DNA from: Ruminococcaceae bacterium UBA5396
GTDB lineage: Bacteria > Bacillota > Clostridia > Oscillospirales > Acutalibacteraceae
Direction: 5' to 3'
NCBI GenBank assembly: GCA_002410715.1
Contig: DHOG01000002.1
Span: 1-34,234, forward strand
DNA length: 34,234 nt
Position numbers and translations under genes: made by a program. Positions 13,475 to 21,813 of the stretch are shown here, one piece after another; positions within the stretch are counted from its first letter, which is position 1, and the number at the start of each line of letters is the position of its first letter. Below the pieces are notes generated by a model that saw only the letters and a program-made list of their open reading frames with translations, made no database searches and had not been told where the DNA came from.

Positions 13475-13969
13475 ATGAAAAATGAAATTTGGAAAACTAT
13501 TGAGGGATATGAAGGGCTTTATGCAGTAAGTAATTTTGGAAGAGTGAAGAACGTCACGACAGGGCTTGTGCGAAGGGCCAGCTATTGTAAAGACAAGTAT
13601 TTAAAGATTGGACTCCATAATAACGGAGTACGCAAAACAGTGAGTATCCACAAACTTGTGGCAAAAGCATTTATCCCAAACCCAGACAATAAACCACAGA
13701 TTAACCACAAAGACCTGAATAAAGAAAATAACAGCGCATCTAATTTAGAGTGGGTTACGGGAGAGGAAAACCGATTGCATGCGCACAATAACGGGATACG
13801 GATAAAAGATAGAATTGTTACGCAAATGGACATGGATGGAAACATAATACGTGTTTTCAATAGTATGGCAGCGGCGGTGAGAGAATCTGGAATTGACATG
13901 AGCACGCTATGCCGCATAGATAGGGGAATTCGTAAAACAGGACTTGGATATCGTTGGATGGTTGGATAA
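13475..13969 (+). CDS. HNH homing endonuclease (NUMOD4-HNH)
   Basis: The 164-residue protein has a NUMOD4 domain at residues 1-45 (EIWKTIEGYEGLYAVSNFGR), an HNH_3 domain with INHKDLNKENNSASNLEW, and a C-terminal NUMOD1-like DNA-binding segment (about 115-164, MDMDGNIIRVFNSMAAAVRE). Such free-standing endonucleases home into intergenic sites of related phages. The ATG at 13475 is preferred, with GGGGGAG 8 bases before it. It sits alone between the late terminator and the phosphoesterase gene, next to the packaging genes, a favoured site for these elements. Its HNH core is similar to that of the gene at 3317. Confidence 0.88.
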   Translation: MKNEIWKTIEGYEGLYAVSNFGRVKNVTTGLVRRASYCKDKYLKIGLHNNGVRKTVSIHKLVAKAFIPNPDNKPQINHKDLNKENNSASNLEWVTGEENRLHAHNNGIRIKDRIVTQMDMDGNIIRVFNSMAAAVRESGIDMSTLCRIDRGIRKTGLGYRWMVG

Positions 13970-13992
13970 CCATTTGATTAGGGTGGAATGAA

Positions 13993-14049
13993 AAAACGCA
14001 AATTTTTGCCGTAACTGGAATGGCCGGGGAGGGTAGGCCGTAGCGTTTT
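13993..14049 (+). other. Long-range inverted repeat in the intergenic gap
   Basis: AAAACGC (13993-13999) and GCGTTTT (14043-14049) are complementary and enclose 43 bases that also contain GGCC twice (around GGGGAGGGTA). The element lies between the homing endonuclease and the phosphoesterase. It may be a structured RNA leader or part of a homing target. The T run of a terminator is missing. Confidence 0.3.
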
Positions 14050-14063
14050 ATGAAAGGCGATAT

Positions 14064-14846
14064 ATGTTTGACATAAGGAACGACTTCACGCTGGTACAGT
14101 ATGAAATACCAGCAGGAATAGAAAACGCAGATATTTATTGTGTAGCTGACTTGCATATAGGTTCTCCAGCTTTCGACAGTAAGCTATGGGAGAAGTTCAA
14201 AGAGCTGATGAAAGCGGATAATGCCTTTGTTATCTACGCGGGGGATTTAATAGACAATGCGCTTAAAGCCAGTAAATCTAACGTGTATGGACAAACAATG
14301 TCGCCACATGAGCAAAAAATGTATCTGGTAAGCGAGCTATATGATCACCGGGAGAAGATCATTGCGATAATGCCTGGCAATCATGAAACTCGCAGTAGTA
14401 AGGATGTGGACACATTCCCAATATACGATGTGGCATGCAAGCTGGATATAGAAGACAGGTATAGACAGAACATGGCGATTATGGATATAGCCATTGGCAA
14501 ACGTAGGGGCGAAAACAAACCGTTTCATTATTTCGGTTGTGCTATGCACAAAACCAACAAGACAATGCGGTACCATTACGCAGACACAATAGACGGAATA
14601 GACTTTTACATAAGCGGGCATACTCATAATCCAATGGATATGCCAAAGGGGAAAATATACGTTGACACCAAAAACAAAAAGGCTTTTGTAAAGCCGGTGG
14701 AAACAATAGTAACAGGGGCAATGATGCAGTATCAAGATTACCCTGTAGAGATGGCGCTAAGAGCATCAGCACCAAAAATGTACAAGCTCATCCTTAACGG
14801 AGTAGGCAGGGATAAAGACATTAAAACAATGGGGTTTTATCTATGA
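14064..14846 (+). CDS. Calcineurin-like metallophosphoesterase
   Basis: The 260-residue protein has the full set of metallophosphoesterase motifs: DLH (residues 29-31), GD (60-61), GNHE (105-108) and GHTH (185-188), with a conserved His162. These bind two metals and hydrolyse phosphodiesters or phosphomonoesters. The substrate in phages is not known. It overlaps the DUF3310 gene by 4 bases and leads into the packaging operon. Confidence 0.9.
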   Translation: MFDIRNDFTLVQYEIPAGIENADIYCVADLHIGSPAFDSKLWEKFKELMKADNAFVIYAGDLIDNALKASKSNVYGQTMSPHEQKMYLVSELYDHREKIIAIMPGNHETRSSKDVDTFPIYDVACKLDIEDRYRQNMAIMDIAIGKRRGENKPFHYFGCAMHKTNKTMRYHYADTIDGIDFYISGHTHNPMDMPKGKIYVDTKNKKAFVKPVETIVTGAMMQYQDYPVEMALRASAPKMYKLILNGVGRDKDIKTMGFYL

Positions 14847-15199
14847 ATGAATGGGATAAAGAATATGACAAGCACAGAAGCATTACCGCTATCGGAACTA
14901 AACCAACCACGGAAGCATACGACAACGTACACAAACCAAAGCATTACATACGATGCGGCGTGGAATGCAAAGACATGATTAAGGCGGCGGTGGATAACCT
15001 GTCAGGGTTTGAAGCATACGCTATAGGGAATGCAATCAAGTATCTGTGGAGATGGAAAGACAAGAACGGCACCGAAGACTTAAAGAAGGCCAGAGAATAT
15101 ATAGATATGCTGATTGAGGAAGAGGACGTGATAGCGTGGCAAAGCGAGGGCGACCGCCAAAAGACAAATACAAAACAGAATATATGGTTTCCAAAATAG
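14843..15199 (+). CDS. DUF3310 protein
   Basis: The 118-residue protein contains the DUF3310 pattern: DNVHKPKHYI (about 27-36), ECKDMI, then YAIGNAIKYLWRWKDKNGTE and DLKKAREYIDML. The family is very common in phages and has sometimes been called a nucleotide kinase, but it has no P-loop and no proven function. The terminase small-subunit gene begins within its 3' end, overlapping by 64 bases in another frame. Confidence 0.88.
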   Translation: MNEWDKEYDKHRSITAIGTKPTTEAYDNVHKPKHYIRCGVECKDMIKAAVDNLSGFEAYAIGNAIKYLWRWKDKNGTEDLKKAREYIDMLIEEEDVIAWQSEGDRQKTNTKQNIWFPK

Positions 15200-15507
15200 A
15201 AGAGTACATTGTTGCTCATCAAGGGCCTATACCTGTGCTTAAGGAATGTTGCCTTTTGAATGAATGGAACTATGACTATGTGATGGAATTGCAGCGCAAT
15301 AATGAAATATTATCCCAGTCTATAAAAAAATTATTGGACTGGAAGGAAGTCAAATTAGAACAGGGAGCGCTTACAGGGAAGATAGACAAGACAATGGCTA
15401 TATTCAGTCTCAAACAACCAGCACATGGTTGGAGTGACAAGCCAGATAGTAGAAATTCAGGAGAGGTGGTAATAATCCGTGACAGTATCAAACGAAACAA
15501 CTTGTGA
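15136..15507 (+). CDS. terS: Terminase small subunit
   Basis: The 123-residue protein begins MAKRGRPPK, a common start of phage small terminases, continues with an HTH-like helical region (residues 15-60) and an oligomerisation-type helix (60-90), and ends near SLKQPAHGWSDKP. It would recognise the packaging site in phage DNA and hand it to TerL. The start is a GTG at 15136 with GAAGAGGA upstream. It overlaps both the DUF3310 gene before it and the TerL gene after it. Confidence 0.8.
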   Translation: MAKRGRPPKDKYKTEYMVSKIEEYIVAHQGPIPVLKECCLLNEWNYDYVMELQRNNEILSQSIKKLLDWKEVKLEQGALTGKIDKTMAIFSLKQPAHGWSDKPDSRNSGEVVIIRDSIKRNNL

Positions 15508-16735
15508 TGTTGCGGAATTAATATCCCCCGCGTTTTACAATCCGCACATTGACATCACAGAAGGAAACATCGACCAGCTTGTTTTAAGAGGCGGAAGAGG
15601 AAGCGCAAAATCGTCTTATGCTTCAATTGAGGGCATCCTTACATTGGTGGACCATCCGGAGATACACGGCGTAGTGATGCGTAAGGTGTCAAACACGTTG
15701 CGGACAACAGCGTATGCACAGTATGTATGGGCAATTACGGTACTGGGACTGTACGACAAATTCAAATGTACTACACAACCGATGGAGATAACATATCTAC
15801 CAACCGGACAGAAGATAATGTTCTTTGGCGCTGACGACCCAGGAAAGATTAAATCAATAAAGGTGCCGTTTGGGTATATTGGATATCTGCACTTAGAAGA
15901 GCTGGACCAGTTCGCCGGGGAAGAAGAAGTCAGAAACATTGAACAATCTGTGCTTCGCGGTGGTGATATAGCAATAGAGATTAAAACCTTTAACCCTCCG
16001 CGCACGAAAGACAACTGGGCAAACAAATACTGCCTTGTGGAAAAACCGGGACAACTTATTCACACAAGCACGTATCAAACAACGCCGCCTGAATGGCTGG
16101 GGCAGCGGTTTCTTGATGACGCAGAATATTTGAAGCAGCTTAACTATGCGGCGTATGAACACGAGTATTTGGGCGTTGCAAACGGCACTGGCGGCAATGT
16201 ATTCGATAATGTGACGATTCGTGATATTACGGACGACGAGATTACAAACTTTGACAGGCTGTACTACGGGATTGACTGGGGATGGATGCCTGATCCGTTT
16301 GCCTGGGGGAAAATGTACTTCAACGCAGCGCAACGTAAACTGTATGTCTTTGATGAATATGTGATAAACAAGCAGTCAAACAAGGAAACGGCAGATTATC
16401 TGGTTGAGGAAAAAGGCATTACGGGCGGCGATATGATTATTGCTGATAGCGCAGAGCCGAAGTCTATCAACGACTATAAAAGTTATGGGCTGTACTGTGT
16501 GCCAGTAGAGAAGAAGCCCGGAAGTGTAAACTACCGAATGAAATGGATGCAGTCTTTGACGGAAATAGTGATAGATTCCGGGCGGTGCCCAAATGCCGCA
16601 AGCGAATTCTTGAATTATGAATATGAACGCGATAAGGACGGCAATATTATAAGCGGTTATCCAGATAAGAACAATCACATGATTGATGCCGTATCATATG
16701 GCATGTTCCCAATGTGGCGAATAGGTGGAGAATAA
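15479..16735 (+). CDS. terL: Terminase large subunit (PBSX/SPP1-like)
   Basis: The 418-residue packaging motor has Walker A GGRGSAKS at 38-45, a Walker B-like strand IGYLHLEE at about 134-141, and a C-terminal RNase H-fold nuclease with acidic residues D266 (IDWGW), D323 (IIADSAEP) and D403 (NHMIDAVSYG). It pumps DNA into the prohead and cuts it. The GTG start at 15479 follows GGAGAGGTGG. Similarity to the PBSX family suggests headful (pac) packaging, but termini cannot be read from sequence. Confidence 0.95.
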   Translation: MTVSNETTCDVAELISPAFYNPHIDITEGNIDQLVLRGGRGSAKSSYASIEGILTLVDHPEIHGVVMRKVSNTLRTTAYAQYVWAITVLGLYDKFKCTTQPMEITYLPTGQKIMFFGADDPGKIKSIKVPFGYIGYLHLEELDQFAGEEEVRNIEQSVLRGGDIAIEIKTFNPPRTKDNWANKYCLVEKPGQLIHTSTYQTTPPEWLGQRFLDDAEYLKQLNYAAYEHEYLGVANGTGGNVFDNVTIRDITDDEITNFDRLYYGIDWGWMPDPFAWGKMYFNAAQRKLYVFDEYVINKQSNKETADYLVEEKGITGGDMIIADSAEPKSINDYKSYGLYCVPVEKKPGSVNYRMKWMQSLTEIVIDSGRCPNAASEFLNYEYERDKDGNIISGYPDKNNHMIDAVSYGMFPMWRIGGE

Positions 16736-16737
16736 CC

Positions 16738-18120
16738 ATGTTCAGAAAATTTATAGATTGGGTAAGGCAGGTGCTACAAAAATTGATTAGCAAAAGCAAT
16801 GTAAAAGAAAAACTGCATATCGATGTGGCTGTGAGCGATAAGATGTCGAATGCTATATCCTTATGGTCTAGCATCTACGAAGACAAAGCCCCGTGGCTGT
16901 CTGATACCGTGCAGTCGATGAATCTTGGAAGCGCTATTGCTTCGGAAGTGGCACGGCTTGTCACAATCGAAATGAAATCGGAAATCACCGGCTCGCCCAG
17001 AGCGGACTATCTGCAAGAGCAGTATCAAGTCATTCTGGACAACCTGCGGACGTATTGCGAATACGGTTGTGCTAAGGGCGGCATTGCATTTAAACCGTAT
17101 GTAGATGGTGGCACGATAGCCGTTGACGCTGTTCACGCAGATAGATTCTTTCCCACGAAGTTTGACAGCGCAGGCAACATAACAGGCGCGGTATTTGTTG
17201 AGCGGATAACAAAGGGCAAGAAATACTATACCCGTTTTGAGCATGCCGAAATGACATATGCAGGTTATCAGATAGCCAACAAAGCCTATGAATCGGAAAA
17301 CGAAAGCATGATTGGACGTGAAATATCGCTTGAAAGCGTCGAAGAATGGGCGAACATTGAGCCGGAAGCGTTGATTCAGAACGTAGAGAAGCCATTATTT
17401 GCATATTTCAAGGTGGCGCAAGCTAATGCAATAGATTCCAACTCACCGCTGGGCGTATCGGTTTATTCGAGAGCAGTTAATCAGATAGAAGAGGCCGACA
17501 AGCAGTACAGCCGTATGCTGTGGGAGTTTGAGGGCGGCGAACTGGCCGTTGATGCTGATGATACGTTGTTTAAGGAGCCCGGAACAAAGAACATCAAGTT
17601 GCCAAAAGGCAAAGAGCGGTTGTTCAGGGCGCATCAAATAGGCGTAGGCGATGGAAAGAACCCAATACAGGTGTTTTCGCCCGACCTGCGAGATCAATCC
17701 ATCATAAACGGGCTAAACAAGATATTACAGCGCGTAGAGTTTAACAGTGGCCTTGCCTACGGAACAATATCAGACCCGCAGAATGTAGATAAAACAGCGG
17801 AAGAAATCAAGGCCAGCAAGCAGCGGTCGTATGCAAATGTCGCCGACAACCAAAAATCGCTTGAAGTGGCGCTTAGGCAGCTTGTGTATGCTATGGACGT
17901 GTGGGCGACAATAGGCAACCTTGCGCCGAAGGGTGAGCACGAAATCAGCTTTGAGTGGGATGATAGCCTGATTACGGACCGCGAAAAAGAATTCAATCAG
18001 CGGATGTTGCTTATGCAAATGGGTGAAATGCAAAAAGGCGAGCTTAGAGCGTGGTATCTTGGCGAAACCTTAGAGCAAGCACAAGAGCAGCTGGCAGGTG
18101 CGGAAGAATTAGTGGAGTAG
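16738..18120 (+). CDS. Portal protein (SPP1 Gp6-like)
   Basis: The 460-residue protein has the composition and order of SPP1-type portals: a short N-terminal helix, a wing domain, the FEHAEMTYAGYQ/YQIANKAY segment, and a C-terminal crown with SFEWDDSLITDREKEFNQRM. It follows TerL directly and precedes the minor capsid gene. I chose the ATG at 16738 (MFRKFIDWV) with GGTGGAG upstream over an in-frame start 24 bases earlier. It forms the DNA entry ring of the head. Confidence 0.92.
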   Translation: MFRKFIDWVRQVLQKLISKSNVKEKLHIDVAVSDKMSNAISLWSSIYEDKAPWLSDTVQSMNLGSAIASEVARLVTIEMKSEITGSPRADYLQEQYQVILDNLRTYCEYGCAKGGIAFKPYVDGGTIAVDAVHADRFFPTKFDSAGNITGAVFVERITKGKKYYTRFEHAEMTYAGYQIANKAYESENESMIGREISLESVEEWANIEPEALIQNVEKPLFAYFKVAQANAIDSNSPLGVSVYSRAVNQIEEADKQYSRMLWEFEGGELAVDADDTLFKEPGTKNIKLPKGKERLFRAHQIGVGDGKNPIQVFSPDLRDQSIINGLNKILQRVEFNSGLAYGTISDPQNVDKTAEEIKASKQRSYANVADNQKSLEVALRQLVYAMDVWATIGNLAPKGEHEISFEWDDSLITDREKEFNQRMLLMQMGEMQKGELRAWYLGETLEQAQEQLAGAEELVE

Positions 18121-18124
18121 GCAG

Positions 18125-19291
18125 ATGAGGATTACGCCTGATTATTTATACGGGCTTCCACAGCCGATTATAGATATATTCTACGGGGTAGAAAATTTTA
18201 TAATATCCGATATCGCCCGGCGTATCAAGAAGATGGGCAAGGCAACCAGTACAGCAGAGATACAGCGGATTGTTCTTGAAGCAATGGGCGTTGGCGTAGA
18301 CGATATAAACACCATGATAGCGGCGGCGCTTGATACCACAGAGCATGAAGTTGAGCGGATATTCTCGGAAGCTATGGGCAATGCTGTAATGCCTGGCAAC
18401 ACATGGGCGCAGCAGGTAGGACAAGCGGCGGCTAAAACCGCTATTGGCGATCTGCGCAACCTAACAAACACTGCCGGGTATGTGATGAACAACGGGCAGT
18501 TTAGCATGTGGACGGACGCATACAGACAGACGTTGTCTACCGCGCAAATGCAGATATTATCCGGGGCCGTAGACTACAACACAGCAATCAGAAACGCCTT
18601 AAAGCCGTTCACCAGTCAAGGCTTAACCACGGTTGGATATGAAAGCGGCAGACGGGTAAGCATAGAAGCAGCGGCGCGTCAAAGCATAATGCAGGGCGCT
18701 AGAGATACCATACAGCAGATGTGGCGTGAAGACGCTGACAGAATGGGAACGGACGGCTGGGAGTTATCGGCGCATTTATACTGTGCGCCTGATCATGAGC
18801 CGTATCAAGGGAAACAGTATAGCCGCGAGGAGTACGAGGAATTAAACAACAACCTTGCGCGGCCTATCGGTACGCTAAACTGCCGGCACGTTGCATTCCC
18901 AATTATTCTAGGTGTGAGCGAGCCTGCCTACAGCGACGCAGAGCTTGCCGAAATGCGGCGAAAGAACGCAGAGGGTATTACATACGATGGCAAGCATTAC
19001 ACAGGATATGCAGCCACGCAGATGCAGCGTAGAATGGAACGCAGCATACGCAAAACAAAGCGCGAGTTGATAGAGTTTGACGAGGGCGGGCTTAAGGACG
19101 ATTTTACAGCGTCCAGCATCCGTTTAAGGCGACAGCGAGACATGTACAAAGACTTCTGCGGCAAAGCTGGATTAACGCCACGCAGTGACTTGACACAGGT
19201 ATCTGGTTATGGCAGAAGGATGAGCGGGAGGGTATTAACAGCAGAAAAGTCTAATGATTACTCTAGTAAGCGTAGAAATGAGAAAGCGTAA
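18125..19291 (+). CDS. Phage minor capsid protein 2
   Basis: The 388-residue protein matches the Phage_min_cap2 family (PF06152): TPDYLYGLPQPIIDIFYGVE at the start, a long helical region, and a C-terminal domain with WELSAHLYCAPDHEPYQGKQ, LNCRHVAFPI and a basic RRMERSIRKTKRELI. It is an SPP1 gp7-like head protein that may be packaged with DNA near the portal. A terminator hairpin follows. Confidence 0.9.
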   Translation: MRITPDYLYGLPQPIIDIFYGVENFIISDIARRIKKMGKATSTAEIQRIVLEAMGVGVDDINTMIAAALDTTEHEVERIFSEAMGNAVMPGNTWAQQVGQAAAKTAIGDLRNLTNTAGYVMNNGQFSMWTDAYRQTLSTAQMQILSGAVDYNTAIRNALKPFTSQGLTTVGYESGRRVSIEAAARQSIMQGARDTIQQMWREDADRMGTDGWELSAHLYCAPDHEPYQGKQYSREEYEELNNNLARPIGTLNCRHVAFPIILGVSEPAYSDAELAEMRRKNAEGITYDGKHYTGYAATQMQRRMERSIRKTKRELIEFDEGGLKDDFTASSIRLRRQRDMYKDFCGKAGLTPRSDLTQVSGYGRRMSGRVLTAEKSNDYSSKRRNEKA

Positions 19292-19327
19292 ATTGCTGGC
19301 GTAAAATATAATAAAACACAGATCACA

Positions 19328-19357
19328 AAGGCGTTTCTTACGGGAAATGCCTTTTTT
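19328..19357 (+). terminator. Terminator hairpin between minor capsid and scaffold genes
   Basis: AAGGCGTTTC (19328-19337) pairs with GAAATGCCTT (19344-19353), with one G-U pair, and is followed by TTTT. It may set the ratio between portal/minor capsid and scaffold/capsid transcripts. Another hairpin (TCCGCA...TGCGGA) follows within the next 50 bases. I see no clear promoter before the scaffold gene. Confidence 0.65.
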
Positions 19358-19445
19358 GATACATAAAATTAGCTGTCCGCAGGCGTACGATTGCGGATAG
19401 GCATGAGAAGCGACCTCGTATAAAAGCATACCGAATGGAGGAATT

Positions 19446-20012
19446 ATGAAACGCGAATTTTTGAAGGAACTGGAACTGACAGACGAGGCTATCGACAAAA
19501 TCATGGCTGAAAACGGCAAGGACATCGAGGGCTTCAAGTCTAAAGTGTCAACGCTGGAAACGGAACGCGACGGGTTGAAAACCCAACTCGACGAAGCCAA
19601 CACACAGATTGAGGGCTTCAAGGAGCTTGATGTCGACGGTATCAAAGCCGCTGCGGACGAGTGGAAGCAGAAAGCGGAACAGGCAGAACAAGACGCGCAG
19701 AAGCAGCTTACAGAGCTTAAGTTCAACCACGCACTTGAAAGCAAACTGGCGGGAACAAAAGCCAAAGACACCACAATTGTGGCTGGGCTGCTTGATCGTG
19801 ATGCATTGAAGCTAACCGATGACGGTATCCTCGGCCTGGACGAACAGCTTTCAAAAATCAAAGAGGAAAAAGGGTTCTTGTTTGAATCTGAAGACGACAA
19901 AGACCCCAAACTTGTAATCGGGGGCGGCACTGGCGGCTCATTAGAAGGTGATGCAAACGAAGCGTCGCTTAGGGCTGCTATGGGCCTGGGAACAGAAAAA
20001 GGAGATAAATAA
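19446..20012 (+). CDS. Capsid scaffold protein (GP20-like)
   Basis: The 188-residue protein is typical of phage minor structural protein GP20 (PF06810) scaffolds: a long charged coiled coil (about residues 20-110, with repeated heptads such as LETERDGLKTQLDEANTQIE) and a C-terminal part ending in LRAAMGLGTEKGDK that probably contacts the capsid protein. It is directly upstream of the major capsid gene and overlaps its ATG by one base. It would direct prohead assembly and then leave the head. Confidence 0.9.
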   Translation: MKREFLKELELTDEAIDKIMAENGKDIEGFKSKVSTLETERDGLKTQLDEANTQIEGFKELDVDGIKAAADEWKQKAEQAEQDAQKQLTELKFNHALESKLAGTKAKDTTIVAGLLDRDALKLTDDGILGLDEQLSKIKEEKGFLFESEDDKDPKLVIGGGTGGSLEGDANEASLRAAMGLGTEKGDK

Positions 20013-21034
20013 TGGCAAATAGTATTACTTTAGCAAAGAACTACACGGCGCTGCTTGACGAGGTATACAAAAACGCGTCCGTAACATCCGATCTCACAAG
20101 CGACCCAGCTATGGCACGCGCTGGCACGAACGCAAACGAGATCCTCTATCCGCAAATCTCGGTATCGGGGTTAGGTGACTACAGCCGTTCGAGTGGTTAC
20201 ACTGACGGCTCGGTTGACGTTGTGTGGAAGAGCACCACTTACAACTACGACCGTGGTACAAAGCTGACGGTTGACGCGATGGACGATCAGGAAACGTTCA
20301 ACATTGCGTTTGGACAGGCTGGCGCTACATTGCAGCGCGAGAAGGTTGCGCCGGAAGCGGACGCTTTCACATTCGCAAAACTGGCGGGTATCACTGGCAT
20401 TTCCAAAGCAACACCGGCAACGTATGCCACCGCAGACGCTTTTCTTACAGCATTGCTGACAGCAAAGACCAAGATGGATGAGGACGAAGTGCCGGAAGAA
20501 AACCGGTATCTGTATGCAACTCCTACGCTGGTGAATAGCCTGCTCGCGCTGGATTCCTACAAATCCAAGGAAGTATACGAGAGCTTTGCAAACGTCAAAA
20601 AAGTGCCGCAGGCGCGTTTCTACACGGCTATTAACTTGCTGGACGGCAAGACAACAGGTGAGGAAGCCGGGCACTATGCCAAAGCCGCTCCCGTGTATAC
20701 CGTAACCGCAGCTGAACCCGCAGACTGGGCCACGAAGTACAAGGAGTATTATACCGTCAGTGATGGCGTTTACAGCAATGTAACTGGCGAAACTGCACCG
20801 TCTTGGGCAGCGGCCACCTATTACAAGAAAACGGCTGAGGGCGGGTCTGACATCAATTTCATGATCATCCACAAACCCGCTATCATCAAGCACGACAAGC
20901 ACGTTGTGGGCAACATCATCGCACCGGCCAGCAACCCGAACAGCGATGCGTACATCCTGAAATACCGCAAATACGGTATCGTGGACGTGTACAACAACAA
21001 GGTTGCGGGTATCTATCTCAGCCACAAAGCATAA
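20012..21034 (+). CDS. Major capsid protein (HK97 fold) with inserted domain
   Basis: The 340-residue protein has the order of Firmicutes phage major capsid proteins: N-terminal helix (LAKNYTALLDEVYKNASVTS), a beta-rich E-loop-like region (DYSRSSGYTDGSVDVVWKST), and a C-terminal part with MIIHKPAIIKHDKHVVGNII. Residues about 217-278 are an apparent insertion with the pattern AEPADWATKYKEYYTVSDGV, then YSNVTGETAPSWAAATYYKK, which resembles small modules seen in other Clostridia phage structural proteins. It could form a surface knob on the capsid. The gene has AAAGGAG before the ATG. Confidence 0.9.
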   Translation: MANSITLAKNYTALLDEVYKNASVTSDLTSDPAMARAGTNANEILYPQISVSGLGDYSRSSGYTDGSVDVVWKSTTYNYDRGTKLTVDAMDDQETFNIAFGQAGATLQREKVAPEADAFTFAKLAGITGISKATPATYATADAFLTALLTAKTKMDEDEVPEENRYLYATPTLVNSLLALDSYKSKEVYESFANVKKVPQARFYTAINLLDGKTTGEEAGHYAKAAPVYTVTAAEPADWATKYKEYYTVSDGVYSNVTGETAPSWAAATYYKKTAEGGSDINFMIIHKPAIIKHDKHVVGNIIAPASNPNSDAYILKYRKYGIVDVYNNKVAGIYLSHKA

Positions 21035-21045
21035 GGAGGAATACC

Positions 21046-21171
21046 ATGAGACGAGTAGGAATGCCTGCGGGTAAACCAGCGGAGCCAATCAAGGCTCCAA
21101 AGCCTACCAAACCAGCGGAGCCAATCAAGGCTCCAAAGCCTACCCCTGCGCCCGCTAAGGGTGGAAAATAG
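21046..21171 (+). CDS. 41-residue Pro/Lys repeat peptide
   Basis: A strong AAGGAGGAATACC site precedes an ATG that opens a 41-residue frame made of two exact copies of KPAEPIKAPKPT plus short flanks. The DNA copies (21073-21108 and 21109-21144) are identical over 36 bases. It sits between the major capsid and another small head gene. An extended proline-rich peptide may be a capsid decoration or tether; the exact repeat implies recent copying and probably length variation between relatives. Confidence 0.65.
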   Translation: MRRVGMPAGKPAEPIKAPKPTKPAEPIKAPKPTPAPAKGGK

Positions 21172-21182
21172 GAGGTATTGGC

Positions 21183-21386
21183 ATGTATGAAGTAATCAAG
21201 GCTTTTGCAGACGGCGAGAACGGCGTATTGCTGAAAGGTGGATATACTTATGCTGTGGGCGACAATTACCCGAAAAACGGGTTTCACGCTACACAGGAAC
21301 ACACAGGTTATCTGCTGGACAAGAAGTACATTAAGGCCGTAAAGCCAAAGCAGGAAGCCAAGAAGAACGACGAGGGGCGCGAATAA
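21183..21386 (+). CDS. Small head protein (hypothetical)
   Basis: The 67-residue protein (MYEVIKAFADGENGVLLKGG...) is beta-rich with a basic tail (KAVKPKQEAKK) and resembles small proteins encoded after major capsid genes in Gram-positive siphophages. AGGAGGTATTGGC precedes the ATG. Its stop codon lies in the loop of a terminator hairpin. Role unknown; head decoration or connector are plausible. Confidence 0.7.
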   Translation: MYEVIKAFADGENGVLLKGGYTYAVGDNYPKNGFHATQEHTGYLLDKKYIKAVKPKQEAKKNDEGRE

Positions 21387-21399
21387 GCGCCCTTTTCTT
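21374..21399 (+). terminator. Terminator hairpin after the capsid/decoration genes
   Basis: GGGCGC (21375-21380) pairs with GCGCCC (21387-21392) around a 6-base loop that holds the stop codon of the preceding gene, followed by TTTTCTT. It probably reduces transcription into the connector genes relative to the abundant capsid protein. Confidence 0.65.
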
Positions 21400-21414
21400 A
21401 TGGAGTGAATGAGA

Positions 21415-21813
21415 ATGTATATCAATCGGGAAGAGTACGGAAAATACGGATATTCTGCTGTGCCGGAAACTGAATTTGAACGGTATGCCTACAACGCTGA
21501 AACGGTTGTGCGCAAGTACACGTTTGACCGCATCAGCGACGCAGATTTGCACCCGGACGAGATAGCCGATGCGGAAGTCAAGCGCATAGCTGAAATGAAT
21601 CAGAGGGGCGTTTGTGAGCTTGTGGACGTGCTGCATAAACAGGAGCAGGAAACAGTCGGCGATGCAGGCGCGGCAATCAAATCTTTTTCCAATGAGGGGT
21701 ATTCTGAAACGCTGGACACATCCGGCCAGAGCGCTGAGGTAGTGCAAGGAAAAATTCAGAGTATCATGCGTTCTTATTTCACATCCGAGCAACTTTTCCG
21801 GGGGGTGACGTGA
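21415..21813 (+). CDS. Head-tail connector (gp6-like adaptor)
   Basis: The 132-residue protein has the helical build of phage head-tail connector adaptors: MYINREEYGKYGYSAVPETE, FERYAYNAETVVRKYTFDRI and an IAEMNQRGVCELVDVL helix. It is the first of four connector/joining genes before the major tail protein. I favour the ATG at 21415 over the one at 21409 because the ribosome site GGAGTG is too close to the latter. Its stop overlaps the next gene's ATG. Confidence 0.8.
   Translation: MYINREEYGKYGYSAVPETEFERYAYNAETVVRKYTFDRISDADLHPDEIADAEVKRIAEMNQRGVCELVDVLHKQEQETVGDAGAAIKSFSNEGYSETLDTSGQSAEVVQGKIQSIMRSYFTSEQLFRGVT

Noticed and set aside
19374..19440. Promoter before the scaffold gene (TATAAA near 19419)
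   Set aside because: No -35 box at 16-18 bases upstream; the nearest candidate (TTGCGG) is 22 bases away.
19235..19930. Minus-strand open frame (231 codons) opposite the scaffold gene
   Set aside because: Serine-rich antisense shadow of a coiled-coil gene that also spans a terminator.
20171..21088. Long minus-strand open frame (305 codons) opposite the major capsid gene
   Set aside because: It is antisense to a clear capsid gene, lacks a ribosome site and has a cysteine/valine-rich composition typical of a frame opposite a real gene.
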